From positions 310,001 through 374,000 of the forward strand of contig NZ_UUPU01000029.1 of assembly GCF_900591205.1 (NCBI RefSeq): 64,000 nucleotides of DNA, in the 5' to 3' direction. The DNA is from Pseudomonas viridiflava. GTDB taxonomy: Bacteria > Pseudomonadota > Gammaproteobacteria > Pseudomonadales > Pseudomonadaceae. Below, piece after piece: positions 8,421-16,960 of this stretch. Position 1 is the first letter of the stretch. Every line of letters begins with the position of its first letter. The notes beneath the pieces are model-generated. The model was given only the letters and a program-made list of their open reading frames with translations. It ran no database searches and was not told where the DNA came from. Both the position numbers and the translations under genes were made by a program.

Positions 8421-10055
8421 CTAGTGTTTGAGGCTCTGCGCCACGTCCACCAGTTGCACAAATTCGTTGCGCAGCCCGAACGGGTCATCGCCTCGGGCTG
8501 AGCGGGCCAGTGCGGCAGTGTCCTGCAGACTCATGCTGCCAGTGTAGCGGCCATCGCTCTTGAGCTGCTGGGCGAAGGCCGCCACGGCCGCGCAAAAGCG
8601 CAGGTCATCGCTGGCCGGGGTCACCTGGGTGCTGATGGCTCGCTCGATCATCTGGCTGTCACCGCCCACCGCCGGTTTGTAGCGCACGCGCAGCATCGCT
8701 AACTCCGTAGAGGGGTTTTCAGCCGCAGGCGCGGCGGCGTACCGCAATGGTTCCAGCCAGCCTTGCTGCCCCTTTGGGACAATTTCGTACAGCGCGGTCA
8801 CCGTATGCCCTGCGCCGATTTCTCCGGCATCGACTTTGTCGTTATTGAAATCTTCACGCTTCAGCGCGCGGTTTTCGTAGCCGAGCAGCCGGTATTCGCT
8901 GACGTGGGCCGGGTTGAATTCCACCTGCAGCTTCACGTCCCGCGCCACCACCGCCAGGGTCGAGCCGAGCTGGTCTACCAGCACCTTGCGCGCTTCGCGC
9001 AGGTTGTCGATATAGGCATAGTTGCCGTCGCCCGCGTCGGCCAGTTGCTCCATCAGGTGTTCGTTGTAGTTATCCACCCCGAAGCCCAGGGTGGTCAGGG
9101 ACACTCCGCTTTTGCGCTGGTCCACGGCCATTTGTTTGAGGCTGTCGAAGTCACTGATGCCCACGTTGAAGTCACCGTCGGTGGCCAGCAGGATGCGATT
9201 GATGCCGTTGTCGATAAAGCCTTCGCGGGCCATCTGATAGGCCAGTTCGATACCGGATGCACCCGCGGTGGAGCCACCGGCGGTGAGTTGGTCGATGGCG
9301 TTACGGATCCTGGTTTTTTCGCGACCTGACGTGGGTTTGAGCACCACACGGGACTCCCCGGCATAGACCACCAGCGACACACGGTCCTGAGCGCGCAACT
9401 GATCCACCAGCAATTTCAGGGTGCTTTTCACCATCGGCAAGCCCTCGCGGCGGTCCATGGAGCCGGACACATCCACCAGGAACACCAGGTTGGCCGGCGC
9501 CAGGTCCGCCACAGCGCGGTCGGAGGCTTTGATGCCAATGCGCAGCAACCGGGTATGCGGGTTCCACGGCGTGGCGGCGAGTTCGGTGGTTACGCCAAAG
9601 GGCGAGCCGTCGGTGGGCAATGCGTAGCGGTAGGGGAAGTAGTTGACCATTTCCTCAAGTCGCACAGCACCTTCGGGCGGCAGACTGCCTTGGTTGAGGA
9701 AGCGTCTTACGTTGGCATAACTGCCAGTGTCGACATCGACACTGAAGGTGGATACCGGCGTCTCAGCCACGCGGTACACCGGGTTATCTGGCAGGTTTGC
9801 GTATTGCTCACGCGGCTCGCTGCGGTATGGCATCGCCGTAGACTCCTGCATGAGCCGCCGCGACGTCATCGGGGCCGGGAGTGGCGCGCGTTTGGTCAGG
9901 CTGCCTTGCACAGGCTCGCTTATCAGCTCTACGACAGGTGATGACTGTTCCGGATTGGCCGCATCACGGGACGAGGACAACCCACAACCGGCCAGCGCAA
10001 GAAGCAAGGTAACGGCAAAACCCTGGGTCGCAGGGCGTAAATGAGGACGGGGCAT
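8421..10055 (-). CDS. Von Willebrand factor type A lipoprotein (YfbK-like)
   Basis: A 544-residue predicted lipoprotein. The N-terminus has a signal peptide ending in lipobox LALAGC, so the mature protein begins at a lipidated Cys. The next 150 residues carry a linker and a VWA-associated N-terminal region. The VWA domain follows with an intact MIDAS start DVSGSM and the second site around LLATDGDFN. The C-terminal part matches the DUF3520 type found in YfbK-like proteins. Such proteins use a bound metal to mediate protein-protein contacts at the cell envelope; no enzymatic role is implied. ATG at 10055 is chosen because GAGG lies about 8 bases upstream and the signal peptide begins there; an earlier in-frame ATG has no such support. 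The gene lies downstream of the ECF sigma promoter region on the same strand. Confidence 0.85.
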   Translation of the reverse strand: MPRPHLRPATQGFAVTLLLALAGCGLSSSRDAANPEQSSPVVELISEPVQGSLTKRAPLPAPMTSRRLMQESTAMPYRSEPREQYANLPDNPVYRVAETPVSTFSVDVDTGSYANVRRFLNQGSLPPEGAVRLEEMVNYFPYRYALPTDGSPFGVTTELAATPWNPHTRLLRIGIKASDRAVADLAPANLVFLVDVSGSMDRREGLPMVKSTLKLLVDQLRAQDRVSLVVYAGESRVVLKPTSGREKTRIRNAIDQLTAGGSTAGASGIELAYQMAREGFIDNGINRILLATDGDFNVGISDFDSLKQMAVDQRKSGVSLTTLGFGVDNYNEHLMEQLADAGDGNYAYIDNLREARKVLVDQLGSTLAVVARDVKLQVEFNPAHVSEYRLLGYENRALKREDFNNDKVDAGEIGAGHTVTALYEIVPKGQQGWLEPLRYAAAPAAENPSTELAMLRVRYKPAVGGDSQMIERAISTQVTPASDDLRFCAAVAAFAQQLKSDGRYTGSMSLQDTAALARSARGDDPFGLRNEFVQLVDVAQSLKH

Positions 10056-10367
10056 TGGCTTAACCTCGAGAATGAATAATCCGTTCACAAGGTCAGACGA
10101 AAGGCTTCAGGGGTTCGGGTTAATACCCGAAGGGTGATGCAGGAAAATCACCCGGCGGCGGCTCGACCCGCATCGACGGGGGGTAGGCATAAAAATAGAC
10201 AATCCTTAAAAAAACAGGCGCCTGTCGCCACTGAAATGAAGACTCACTGAGATACATATCGGCCTTTGGAAACTTCTTCCGATACTGGCAATTTTGCGCG
10301 TCGCGACAGGGAGTCTGCGGACCAAGCCAGGGAAGGAAAAAGCAAATCTCCAGCAGGGCTTATGGCA
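10056..10367. other. Divergent promoter region between VWA lipoprotein and RTX protease
   Basis: About 310 bases without a supported gene. It holds two adjacent inverted repeats: TTCGGGT-TAAT-ACCCGAA (10114-10131) and GGGTGAT-...-ATCACCC (10132-10153). Each could form a hairpin in an RNA or serve as a protein-binding site. The reading frame of the protease stays open back to 10266, but only through a TTG codon with no ribosome binding site. Confidence 0.5.
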
Positions 10368-12170
10368 ATGAAAATAAATTCCGGAACACCGTTCTATCCC
10401 CTCCTCCCAACGGCCAACCAACCGATTCAACGCGCCGCCGCATTACGGAAAGTTTTCCGGCCGTTCATTCAACCCGTCACTCGGCATCGCTTTGTGCAGT
10501 CACCTCAACAGCCCAACCTACAGCGCAATAATCGGTGGGACACCTCTGCCTCCAGCCCTCGCAACACAAGTGGGGATAACCATGACGCCACTCAGCGCGC
10601 GGACGATCCCTATATAAACCGCGCCAACAGGCAGTCGTTTAATAAACAACGCACCATTGAGCAACTCACTTCGCGGATACCCACATGGCAGGATTCGAAC
10701 AGAAACTACAAAACCGAGATTTCCTACCACTTCCCCAATAATGAGCAAGGTATCGCATTCAACGAAGACCAAAAGCAAGAAGCCCGGAAGTCCATCCAGT
10801 CCTGGGGGGACGTGGCGAATCTGGCCTTCACTGAAAACGGCGGCCCCGCAGAAGGACAGTTGAGTTTCCGCACATCCAATAACGTCAGCGTTGCCGATGG
10901 CGCCTACCCTTACAGCAACTATAAAGACAATCTCGGGGGTGATACCCGCTACAACCCAAGAAGGGTGACACGCAACAACCTGACCCACGAAACCGGTCAC
11001 GCCCTCGGCCTGAGTCACCCAGGTGCTTACGACGGTCAAGCAGACGATACGAAACGAGTCTATGCCCAAGACTCCAAAGCCCATACGGTGATGAGCTATT
11101 ACGACACTCAAAGCAGTGGCAAAAATGCCAATAACTACCCAACTGCCCCGCTGATGGATGACATCAGTGCCATTCAATACAAGTACGGCGCCAATTATCA
11201 AACCCGCCGGGAAAACAATACTTACGGTTTCAACTCCAACACCGGGCGAGATTACTACTCACTTAACAGCAACCGCGATATGGCATCTTTTTGTATATGG
11301 GACGGCGCCGGCAACGACACGCTGGACGTCTCGGGTTACCACCAAAACCAAGTCATCAACCTGCGGGCCGGTTCGTTTTCCGATGTGGGGGGCTATCAAG
11401 GCAACGTTTCTATCGCCCGCGATTGCCTCATCGAAAATGCCATTGGCGGCTGGGGCAATGATGTGCTGATCGGCAACGAAACCAATAACCGGATCACTGG
11501 CGGAGGCGGCGGTGATCGCATGCGCGGGGGCGGGGGCGCGGATACTTTTGTTTATAACCACGTCAGCGATTCCACCCCTGGAAACCCCGATGAAATTATG
11601 GACTTCACCAGCGGCACCGACAAAATTGATGTGGTGCAGGCGTTGAGAAATGCAGGTCTGTCAGACCTTTCTTTTGTGAGTAGTTGGGGCCGCAAAGCCG
11701 GCGAGGCAATCCTCACCTACGACGAAAAAACCGGTACGGGCTCTGTCTCCATCGACACCACGGGGGATGGTCGAGCCAACGTGTTGATCAAGACCCATGG
11801 GCGCGTCAGGCCCGAGGATATCGTGCCCTTCCATAATCCGCCCCCCATCACACGTCGTGTAGATACGACAGCGCCAACACCACGTTTCACTTTTAACAAA
11901 GCCAGCGAGTCAGGCACGACCAACTCCCGGCTGTTGACGGATTTCGTCAGCGGTGAAGAGCTGATTGACTTGAGAGGCGTGCAGGCAGAAGCCAACACGC
12001 GCTTCAGGCTCGTTCAGGCATTTACCGGGCGCATTGGCGACACCATCGTGAGCCTCAACCCGCAAACCCAACGCTACTTTATCGCCGTGGACCTGACTGG
12101 CAACCGCCAGGTGGACTTCCTGGTGAGAAGCACACAACTGCTCAGGGCGGGGGACGTTATTGCGGGCTGA
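10368..12170 (+). CDS. Serralysin-like RTX metalloprotease with duplicated C-terminal module
   Basis: About 600 residues. The zinc motif HETGHALGLSH (His207, Glu208, His211, His217) and Met-turn VMSYYD define an M10B (serralysin/AprA type) protease. Preceding it is a low-complexity, Gln/Asn-rich N-terminus of about 80 residues that is longer than in AprA. After the catalytic domain comes a glycine-rich RTX stretch (around GGWGNDVLIGN and GGGGGDRMRGGGGADTF) and a serralysin C-terminal domain (to about residue 490). A second, similar C-terminal unit (about 510-600) shares a short FxSGxDxID-like core and an xxVLI.../...VDFLV edge pattern. No signal peptide is seen, as expected for type I export, but no ABC/MFP/TolC export genes or inhibitor gene are adjacent. 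Start: ATG at 10368 has AGGG nine bases upstream; ATG at 10362 is the alternative. Base composition is less GC-rich than its neighbours. Confidence 0.85.
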   Translation: MKINSGTPFYPLLPTANQPIQRAAALRKVFRPFIQPVTRHRFVQSPQQPNLQRNNRWDTSASSPRNTSGDNHDATQRADDPYINRANRQSFNKQRTIEQLTSRIPTWQDSNRNYKTEISYHFPNNEQGIAFNEDQKQEARKSIQSWGDVANLAFTENGGPAEGQLSFRTSNNVSVADGAYPYSNYKDNLGGDTRYNPRRVTRNNLTHETGHALGLSHPGAYDGQADDTKRVYAQDSKAHTVMSYYDTQSSGKNANNYPTAPLMDDISAIQYKYGANYQTRRENNTYGFNSNTGRDYYSLNSNRDMASFCIWDGAGNDTLDVSGYHQNQVINLRAGSFSDVGGYQGNVSIARDCLIENAIGGWGNDVLIGNETNNRITGGGGGDRMRGGGGADTFVYNHVSDSTPGNPDEIMDFTSGTDKIDVVQALRNAGLSDLSFVSSWGRKAGEAILTYDEKTGTGSVSIDTTGDGRANVLIKTHGRVRPEDIVPFHNPPPITRRVDTTAPTPRFTFNKASESGTTNSRLLTDFVSGEELIDLRGVQAEANTRFRLVQAFTGRIGDTIVSLNPQTQRYFIAVDLTGNRQVDFLVRSTQLLRAGDVIAG

Positions 12171-12178
12171 TGACCACC

Positions 12179-12216
12179 AAACCCTTTGCTGGCCGGGGCG
12201 GCCAGCAAAGGGTTTT
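12179..12216. terminator. Terminator between the protease gene and the lipoprotein operon
   Basis: A 16-bp perfect stem (AAACCCTTTGCTGGCC / GGCCAGCAAAGGGTTT) with loop GGGGC lies just after the protease stop codon. A and T runs on both sides mean it can act for the converging lipoprotein operon as well. Confidence 0.9.
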
Positions 12217-12223
12217 CTTCGGT

Positions 12224-12874
12224 TCAGTCCGTACCGTACTTCGGATTACGCGGGCCATACAGAATCCCGGCGCGTTGCCCCGGCGACAGCAGGCGTGCGC
12301 TGGTGATGCCGGCAATCGGGTGCGCCGCATCGGCGGAGCTGTTGATCACTTGCTTGACCGCCGCCGTGATCAGCATGCCAATCAGGCCGCCGCTGTTGTT
12401 GTTGCCTTCCTCGCTGGAGGCACGTGCCGAACCGGTCCACAGGGTGGTGCCGGTGCGCAAGTCCACCAGTTTGGCCGAGGCCGTCACGGCGGTGTCGCTG
12501 GAGATCAGCATGTACTTGGTGCCGTACTCACTGACAGTGATGTACAGCGCCGCATCCGCGCCGAAGATGTCATGCAGCTTGGTCGGTGGCACCGCCTGGA
12601 TATCGTTGGCGGTGGTCAGGCCGTTCTGGCGGAAGGTTTCGTCCACCAGGGCAATCGGCAGCACGTAGTAGCCGGCTTCGGCCAGCGGGTACGTCACTTG
12701 GGACACCAGGCTGTAGGACGCCTGCACTTCCGGCGACTCATTAAGCGGCGGCAGAACCAGGATCGACTTGGGCCGCGCCTGTTTGTATGCCGTGTAGTCA
12801 ATGGTCTTGGGCGCTGCGCAACCGCCGAGCAAAGCCAGGGCCAGCAAGGCGCCAGTGAGTTTTAACAGGCTCAT
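12224..12874 (-). CDS. Lipoprotein of the DUF799 (GNA1162-like) family
   Basis: A 216-residue lipoprotein with signal peptide and lipobox LLGGCA (Cys near residue 19). The body has a mixed alpha/beta fold of the type found in DUF799/GNA1162 proteins, with conserved stretches SILVLPPLNESPEV and DIFGADAALYITVSEYG. It is third in a three-gene unit, and its ATG overlaps the stop of the DUF4810 gene by 4 bases. The family occurs almost always beside a CsgG-like and a DUF4810 lipoprotein. The trio is thought to form an envelope assembly or transport complex at the outer membrane, but no substrate is known. The family assignment is from recalled motif patterns. Confidence 0.82.
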   Translation of the reverse strand: MSLLKLTGALLALALLGGCAAPKTIDYTAYKQARPKSILVLPPLNESPEVQASYSLVSQVTYPLAEAGYYVLPIALVDETFRQNGLTTANDIQAVPPTKLHDIFGADAALYITVSEYGTKYMLISSDTAVTASAKLVDLRTGTTLWTGSARASSEEGNNNSGGLIGMLITAAVKQVINSSADAAHPIAGITSARLLSPGQRAGILYGPRNPKYGTD

Positions 12875-13233
12875 TTGGTGGCGACTCCGGTCTTGGCGTT
12901 TTTCAGCAGAAAGTCCATGTACGACGCGGACTCAGGGAACAGGGCCTTTTCGGTGCGGAATTCCTGCACCATCTGGTCATCCTTACCCATGCTCAGGTAC
13001 AGCATGCCCAGGTGCGCGTGGTAACCCGGCGGCGCCTTGCGGCCACTGGCGTTGATCTTTTGCAGATCGCGCTCCAGTGCCTCGACCTGCGCCTCCTTGG
13101 GCTCGCCCTTGAAGTACTCGTAAACCTGCGGCTGGTAGCTTTCCCATTGATACAGGGGCTGGGGCGCCGTTTGGCACCCGGCGACCGCCGCAACTGCTGT
13201 CAGCATCATCGCCAACTTAACTGCCTTGCTCAT
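12871..13233 (-). CDS. Small lipoprotein of the DUF4810 family
   Basis: A 120-residue lipoprotein. The signal peptide ends in VAAVAGCQT (Cys near residue 20). The mature part is mainly helical and begins APQPLYQWESYQPQVYEYFKG, a pattern typical of DUF4810, then continues with a TPR-like segment. It lies between the CsgG-like gene (gap about 29 bases) and the DUF799 gene (4-bp overlap), so the three are surely one transcript. Its function is unknown; conserved co-occurrence suggests it is a structural partner of the CsgG-like protein. Confidence 0.8.
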   Translation of the reverse strand: MSKAVKLAMMLTAVAAVAGCQTAPQPLYQWESYQPQVYEYFKGEPKEAQVEALERDLQKINASGRKAPPGYHAHLGMLYLSMGKDDQMVQEFRTEKALFPESASYMDFLLKNAKTGVATK

Positions 13234-13262
13234 CCGTGTACTGCTCCTTGAAGTGTTACTGA

Positions 13263-13943
13263 TCAGTTGCGCGGGTTCCAGGCACCGGCGTTGATGCCGT
13301 CGACGAGGCGGTTGATAGCTTCGCGCATGGCCAGGTCCAGGACCTTGCCATTGAGGGTGGAGTCGTAGCTGGCGGTGCCGCCGAAACCGACCACTTCACG
13401 GTTGGACAGCGCGTACTCACCGGCGCCCTGGGTGGAATACACCACTTCGGAGGTGCTGATGTTGACGATATTCAACGCGACTTTGGCGTACGCCACTTGG
13501 GTCTTGCCACGGCCGAGAATGCCGAACAGCTGACGGTCGCCGGTTTCCTTGCGGCCGAACTCGGTCACATCGCCGGTCACCACGTAGTCGGCGCCTTTGA
13601 GCTTCTGCGCGGTGCCTTTGATCGCGGCTTCCTGGGAGATTTCGCCCATGTTGTCGCGGTCCAGCACGCTGAAGCGGTTGGTCTGTTGCAGGTGCGTGAT
13701 CAGGATGGTCTTGGCCTGGCCACCGAGGCGGTCAACGCCGTCGGAGAAGATGCCGCGCATGTAGCTGGAGCGGTTATCGAACTTGCCCACGGCAATCGGC
13801 ACGCGCACGCCGGAATAGGCGACGTTGGCGCTGGCGACTTGTTCCACCGGCAGGGCGCGGTTGCTCTCCGTGGCACAACCGGCCACGGTCAACAGCGCTG
13901 CGGCGGCAACGCCCGACAGCAGGATTTTGGACAGTGTTTTCAC
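13263..13943 (-). CDS. CsgG-like outer-membrane lipoprotein
   Basis: A 226-residue lipoprotein with signal peptide and lipobox TVAGCA. The mature domain shows the CsgG-type pattern: RVPIAVGKFDNRSSYMRGIFSDG, a helical segment ILITHLQQTNRFSVLDR, then GADYVVTGDVTEFG and KVALNIVNISTSEVV. CsgG itself forms the curli secretion pore, but no curli subunit genes (csgA, csgB) are near, so a curli role should not be assumed. It starts with GTG at 13943, supported by AGGAG seven bases upstream. It is the first gene of the three-lipoprotein operon; the upstream 366 bases must carry the promoter. Confidence 0.85.
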   Translation of the reverse strand: MKTLSKILLSGVAAAALLTVAGCATESNRALPVEQVASANVAYSGVRVPIAVGKFDNRSSYMRGIFSDGVDRLGGQAKTILITHLQQTNRFSVLDRDNMGEISQEAAIKGTAQKLKGADYVVTGDVTEFGRKETGDRQLFGILGRGKTQVAYAKVALNIVNISTSEVVYSTQGAGEYALSNREVVGFGGTASYDSTLNGKVLDLAMREAINRLVDGINAGAWNPRN

Positions 13944-14309
13944 AGGGTGCTCCTAAGTGGTGAAAATCCAGGGTGATCGCGCAGACACGCCACCTCAAGG
14001 TTGAAGGTGTCGAGACTATGGGTAACTGTCTTGGGAATCATGACCAGCGCCGCAGCGGTGAGCTATGCGGCTTGGAGGCACCGCCCGCGATTGGGCAGAC
14101 GGCGAGGACTACGGCAAACGCACGCATGTCTGAATTCATCCCTGAAAAGTATCGAGCTTTAAACAATCGCGGCATTTTACGGAGTTGAAAGGGGTTCTCA
14201 AGCTGTTTTACCGCTTAAAAAGTGTCGTTTTAATGGCACTGCCACCCGAGAACGCGGCGAATGTTTCTAAGGCATTGTCCGGGAAATAAAAACCATCAAC
14301 CCGCTCTGC
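13944..14309. other. Intergenic region upstream of the CsgG-like operon
   Basis: About 366 bases. A 71-codon plus-strand frame is open here but has no ribosome site and no recognisable content. The region becomes AT-richer near 14160-14250 (TTTAAACAATCG, CGCTTAAAAAGTG), which may mark promoter DNA. I see no repeat or RNA gene in it. Confidence 0.5.
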
Positions 14310-14744
14310 TCATGCATTGATAACAATCGTCTTGGCCAACATATCGCCCAAGCGACGTCGCAGGCCAAACAACGCAAATAGACCGTCCAGCACACTGAAC
14401 AGCGGCTTCGGCAGGTTGCGCAGGAAAGATTGGAACAGCGTGCAATTGGTGGGGTACGGGTAACCCACTACCGCCATGCGGCACACGCGCTTGCCCAGGC
14501 TCTGGCCATTGGGCAAGGCATCGCAAAACAGCAGGTAACCGAACGCCAGCAGGGTCAGCAGGTAGCCGACGCCTTGTAAAAACAGCATGCCGGCGGCCGA
14601 GTAGAAATACAGCGAGACATAGCCCAGCATGCTCTTCAAAAACAGCAGACAAAACACCACGCCCATGTCGATGAGGTAGCCGAGCAGCCGTTTGCCAGGG
14701 CTGGCCAGGTTGTAGCTGTCGGTGGTTGATACTGAAGTGTTCAT
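14310..14744 (-). CDS. RDD family membrane protein (second copy)
   Basis: A 144-residue integral membrane protein with three hydrophobic segments. The RDD signature region appears as LASPGKRLLGYLIDMGV near the start, and the conserved ALPNGQSLGKR block follows the second/third helices. The C-terminus RLGDMLAKTIVI is almost the same as in the neighbouring RDD protein, so the pair arose by duplication. The start at 14744 has AAGGA about 5 bases upstream; an earlier ATG at 14771 would overlap the upstream gene's stop. RDD proteins are of uncertain function; some act in ion transport. It is third in a probable lepB-RDD-RDD unit. Confidence 0.85.
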   Translation of the reverse strand: MNTSVSTTDSYNLASPGKRLLGYLIDMGVVFCLLFLKSMLGYVSLYFYSAAGMLFLQGVGYLLTLLAFGYLLFCDALPNGQSLGKRVCRMAVVGYPYPTNCTLFQSFLRNLPKPLFSVLDGLFALFGLRRRLGDMLAKTIVINA

Positions 14745-14770
14745 AACGTCCTTATCCGCTGAATGGGCCA

Positions 14771-15250
14771 TCAGCCGTGGGTTTTTCCGCTGTCATAAAT
14801 GTCCGCAAGGCTGCGCACGCTGGTCAGGTTGCCGGTCTGGATCACGATGGTCTTGGCGAACATATCGCCCAGGCGTGTCCTCGACTCCATGAGTATCCAG
14901 ACCCAGTCGATGACCACCAGCGCCCCGGAGTTGCGGGTGAACGACTGGGAAATGCTGCAGCCTTTGCGGGTCTTGCGGTCGACCGCAGCAATGCTCAGCA
15001 AGCGCTTGCCCAGGCTTTGGCCGTTGGGCAGCGCATCGGCCAGCAGGAAGTAGGCAAACGCTGCAAAAAATGCCGAGAGAAAGCTGGCCTTGGGCGTTAC
15101 CGCGGGCACATAGGCCGACAGCGCGCCGGCGCTGAGCTTGACGATGAAAAAGATCAGCACCGCGGTGGCGCAGTCGATAAGGCGTGCCGCCAGGCGACGG
15201 CCGATACTGGCCAGGATGGTCGCGCGGGCGGCGGTGTTCTGTGCATCCAT
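14771..15250 (-). CDS. RDD family membrane protein (first copy)
   Basis: A 159-residue protein with RDD features: SIGRRLAARLIDCATAVLIFF (R and D of the family motif), then ALPNGQSLGKRLL between hydrophobic segments and RTRLGDMFAKTIVI near the end. The start at 15250 (MDAQNTAAR) has GGAG nine bases upstream; the open frame runs a further seven codons. It lies 28 bases after the signal-peptidase gene and 26 bases before the second RDD gene, all on the same strand. The two RDD proteins may form a heteromer; this is inference from duplication and adjacency. Confidence 0.85.
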   Translation of the reverse strand: MDAQNTAARATILASIGRRLAARLIDCATAVLIFFIVKLSAGALSAYVPAVTPKASFLSAFFAAFAYFLLADALPNGQSLGKRLLSIAAVDRKTRKGCSISQSFTRNSGALVVIDWVWILMESRTRLGDMFAKTIVIQTGNLTSVRSLADIYDSGKTHG

Positions 15251-15278
15251 TCGGTATCGCTCCAGCTTCAAGAAAGTA

Positions 15279-16064
15279 TCAAGGGAAAGTCGTGCCGATC
15301 CGCGCCCACTCTTTGGAGAACCAGATACCGGTCACCTTGCCCACCAGATCCTCAACCGCGACCTGCCCCATGAAGCGGCTGTCATTGCTGTTGTAGCGGT
15401 TGTCGCCCAGCAGGTAGACGTGCCCCGGCTCAACCTTGACCGGCGCAAGCGTCAGCGATTCCGGGCCTTTTACCCGGTCGGCCGGCGCATGAAACAGCCC
15501 GAGGTTTTCGCCGTTGCGGATCAGCTCGCCGTTGACGATTTCCAGGGTGTCACCGCCCACACCCGCCACGCGCTTGACCGCTTCGGTGCCATTCCAGCGG
15601 TACACCACGATATCCCCCACCTCGGGCGGCCCGGCCTGCAGGTTCGTAATGATGTAGTCACCAATGGGCAGCGTCGGAGCCATCGAGCCCGATGGGATCA
15701 AATAGTTTTTGAACCCCAGCAACGGCACGCGAAATACGTCGACCACCAACACCGCAATCAGCAAGACACCGACGTAAAGGGCATGGAAACGCTTGCGCGG
15801 CACATTGGGCGGACCACTGTAGCGACGGGCCAACACCGCCGACACGATGGCTGAAGCAAGCTTGACCGTGACCGCGAATCCGACGAGCACATACAGCCCG
15901 ACAGGGGTAGTGGCCAGCCCCAGCGCGCCCATCAGCACGACCCCGGCGAATAACACCACGGCGACCCGGATACCCCACTTGATACGGCCGACGTACACCA
16001 GGCCCCAGCCGGGCACCAGGCAGGACATCAGGAAAGCCTGCAGGGAAAATTTTACCGGTTTCAT
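15279..16064 (-). CDS. Signal peptidase I family protein with extended membrane N-terminus
   Basis: A 261-residue protein. About 110 N-terminal residues hold three or four hydrophobic segments, followed by a type I signal peptidase domain. The catalytic Ser127 lies in IPSGSMAPTL, the general-base Lys164 in EAVKRVAG, and the C-terminal box LLGDNRYNSNDSR is intact. The enzyme cleaves signal peptides at the outer face of the inner membrane. The housekeeping lepB of pseudomonads is found beside lepA and rnc, so this copy, next to two RDD genes, is probably an accessory signal peptidase. Start chosen at 16064 (MKPVKF), where AAGGA lies 7 bases upstream; the frame stays open 13 codons more. Confidence 0.88.
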   Translation of the reverse strand: MKPVKFSLQAFLMSCLVPGWGLVYVGRIKWGIRVAVVLFAGVVLMGALGLATTPVGLYVLVGFAVTVKLASAIVSAVLARRYSGPPNVPRKRFHALYVGVLLIAVLVVDVFRVPLLGFKNYLIPSGSMAPTLPIGDYIITNLQAGPPEVGDIVVYRWNGTEAVKRVAGVGGDTLEIVNGELIRNGENLGLFHAPADRVKGPESLTLAPVKVEPGHVYLLGDNRYNSNDSRFMGQVAVEDLVGKVTGIWFSKEWARIGTTFP

Positions 16065-16135
16065 TAATCGTCCTTGAGGGGAAAAAGGCCAGTGGCAGAG
16101 CACCTGACCTGACGCGAATTTGCCGCAGAGTTTGC

Positions 16136-16303
16136 CTAAGATGCTTCACCTAAGTCCAAGGAAAAGCCGCACATGGCGTCGGCTAAGCAGAATTGAGCGT
16201 CTGATATTCTGTAGACACCCTCATCAAGGAGTGAAAATGCCCCTTCGGCTACTTCAAGGGCATCTCCCGCTTTAAGCCCACGCAACAACGACCACGGGAT
16301 CAT
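16136..16303 (-). CDS. Small hypothetical protein, 55 residues
   Basis: An ATG-started frame (MIPWSLLRGLKAGDALEV...) with GGGAG nine bases upstream, ending TAG at 16136-16138. Its amino-acid composition is protein-like, and it sits 45 bases after the stop of the SUKH-like gene on the same strand. No domain is recognised. The frame stays open 11 codons upstream of the ATG, so it might be the 3' end of a longer, broken gene. Its place at the end of the immunity-gene row suggests a further remnant or small immunity protein; this is inference. Confidence 0.4.
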   Translation of the reverse strand: MIPWSLLRGLKAGDALEVAEGAFSLLDEGVYRISDAQFCLADAMCGFSLDLGEAS

Positions 16304-16348
16304 GACCAAGTCTCCCTGATGAAGGGAAGCTCAGTTAATGTCCGACCG

Positions 16349-16960
16349 CTAGGAAAGTGCTTCATCCAACAGTTCCAGCCACAACGTGGAGGCGCGCGCA
16401 TTAATCCCAAGCGCTACCAGGCGCGAAGAAAAATCCTTCACTCCCGATTCCGGCTCAGCCTCATATTCCATTGCGACCTCATGCAAATTCCCAGCGACCA
16501 CCATCAGTTGCTCGAAAGAATCAGCCATTGGTCTCAAGCACCTATTCGGGCCAGAACGTATATCAAAGAAGTAGACGCTGCCTGGGTCACGGGTATTTCT
16601 TCTTCCTAAACAAATGATGTTGGCTTCCCACCGCGCAACTTCAATGACGGCATTGTCGTCATAAAATCTCAGCCATGGATTTTCCGGGCTGCGGTTTGCC
16701 TCTACCAAGCTTGACAATACGTCATGCCGTCCATACGGCACCGGCCATAGATTCAACTGACCCATTGAAACGCCAAGCAAGTTTACTCGACCCAGTAACG
16801 CCAGATAGTCATCAGGAAAATAGTGCGCACGCGCTCTTAACGCTGACAAGTAACTTTCGGAGCACCCAGGAGAACACAGTTTTATTTCTGAGGAAATGAC
16901 CGAAAATCTCACCGCCATTTTTTCAGAATACTGTATTAGCTCATCTAGATTATTAATCAT
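16349..16960 (-). CDS. SUKH-like (SMI1/KNR4) protein, probable orphan immunity protein
   Basis: A 203-residue soluble protein. The region around YFPDDYLALLGRVNLLG, then NLWPVPYGRHDV and NPWLRFYDDNAVIEVARW, followed by SVYFFDIRSG and SFEQLMVVAGNL, has the order of conserved hydrophobic and aromatic positions expected for the SMI1/KNR4 (SUKH) superfamily. Most bacterial members are immunity proteins to polymorphic toxins. The start ATG overlaps a TAA (TAATG) that ends a short open stretch upstream (about 16969-17055, ending SGFEMLRHPEQSGQ). That stretch could be the tail of a lost toxin, but I do not recognise it. The gene lies last but one in the row of orphan modules downstream of the FhaB-type gene. 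Base composition is AT-richer than the flanks. Confidence 0.7.
   Translation of the reverse strand: MINNLDELIQYSEKMAVRFSVISSEIKLCSPGCSESYLSALRARAHYFPDDYLALLGRVNLLGVSMGQLNLWPVPYGRHDVLSSLVEANRSPENPWLRFYDDNAVIEVARWEANIICLGRRNTRDPGSVYFFDIRSGPNRCLRPMADSFEQLMVVAGNLHEVAMEYEAEPESGVKDFSSRLVALGINARASTLWLELLDEALS

Noticed and set aside
13263..13943. Curli secretion by the CsgG-like protein
   Set aside because: No csgA/csgB/csgE/csgF-like genes are present; the DUF4810/DUF799 partners define a different conserved trio.
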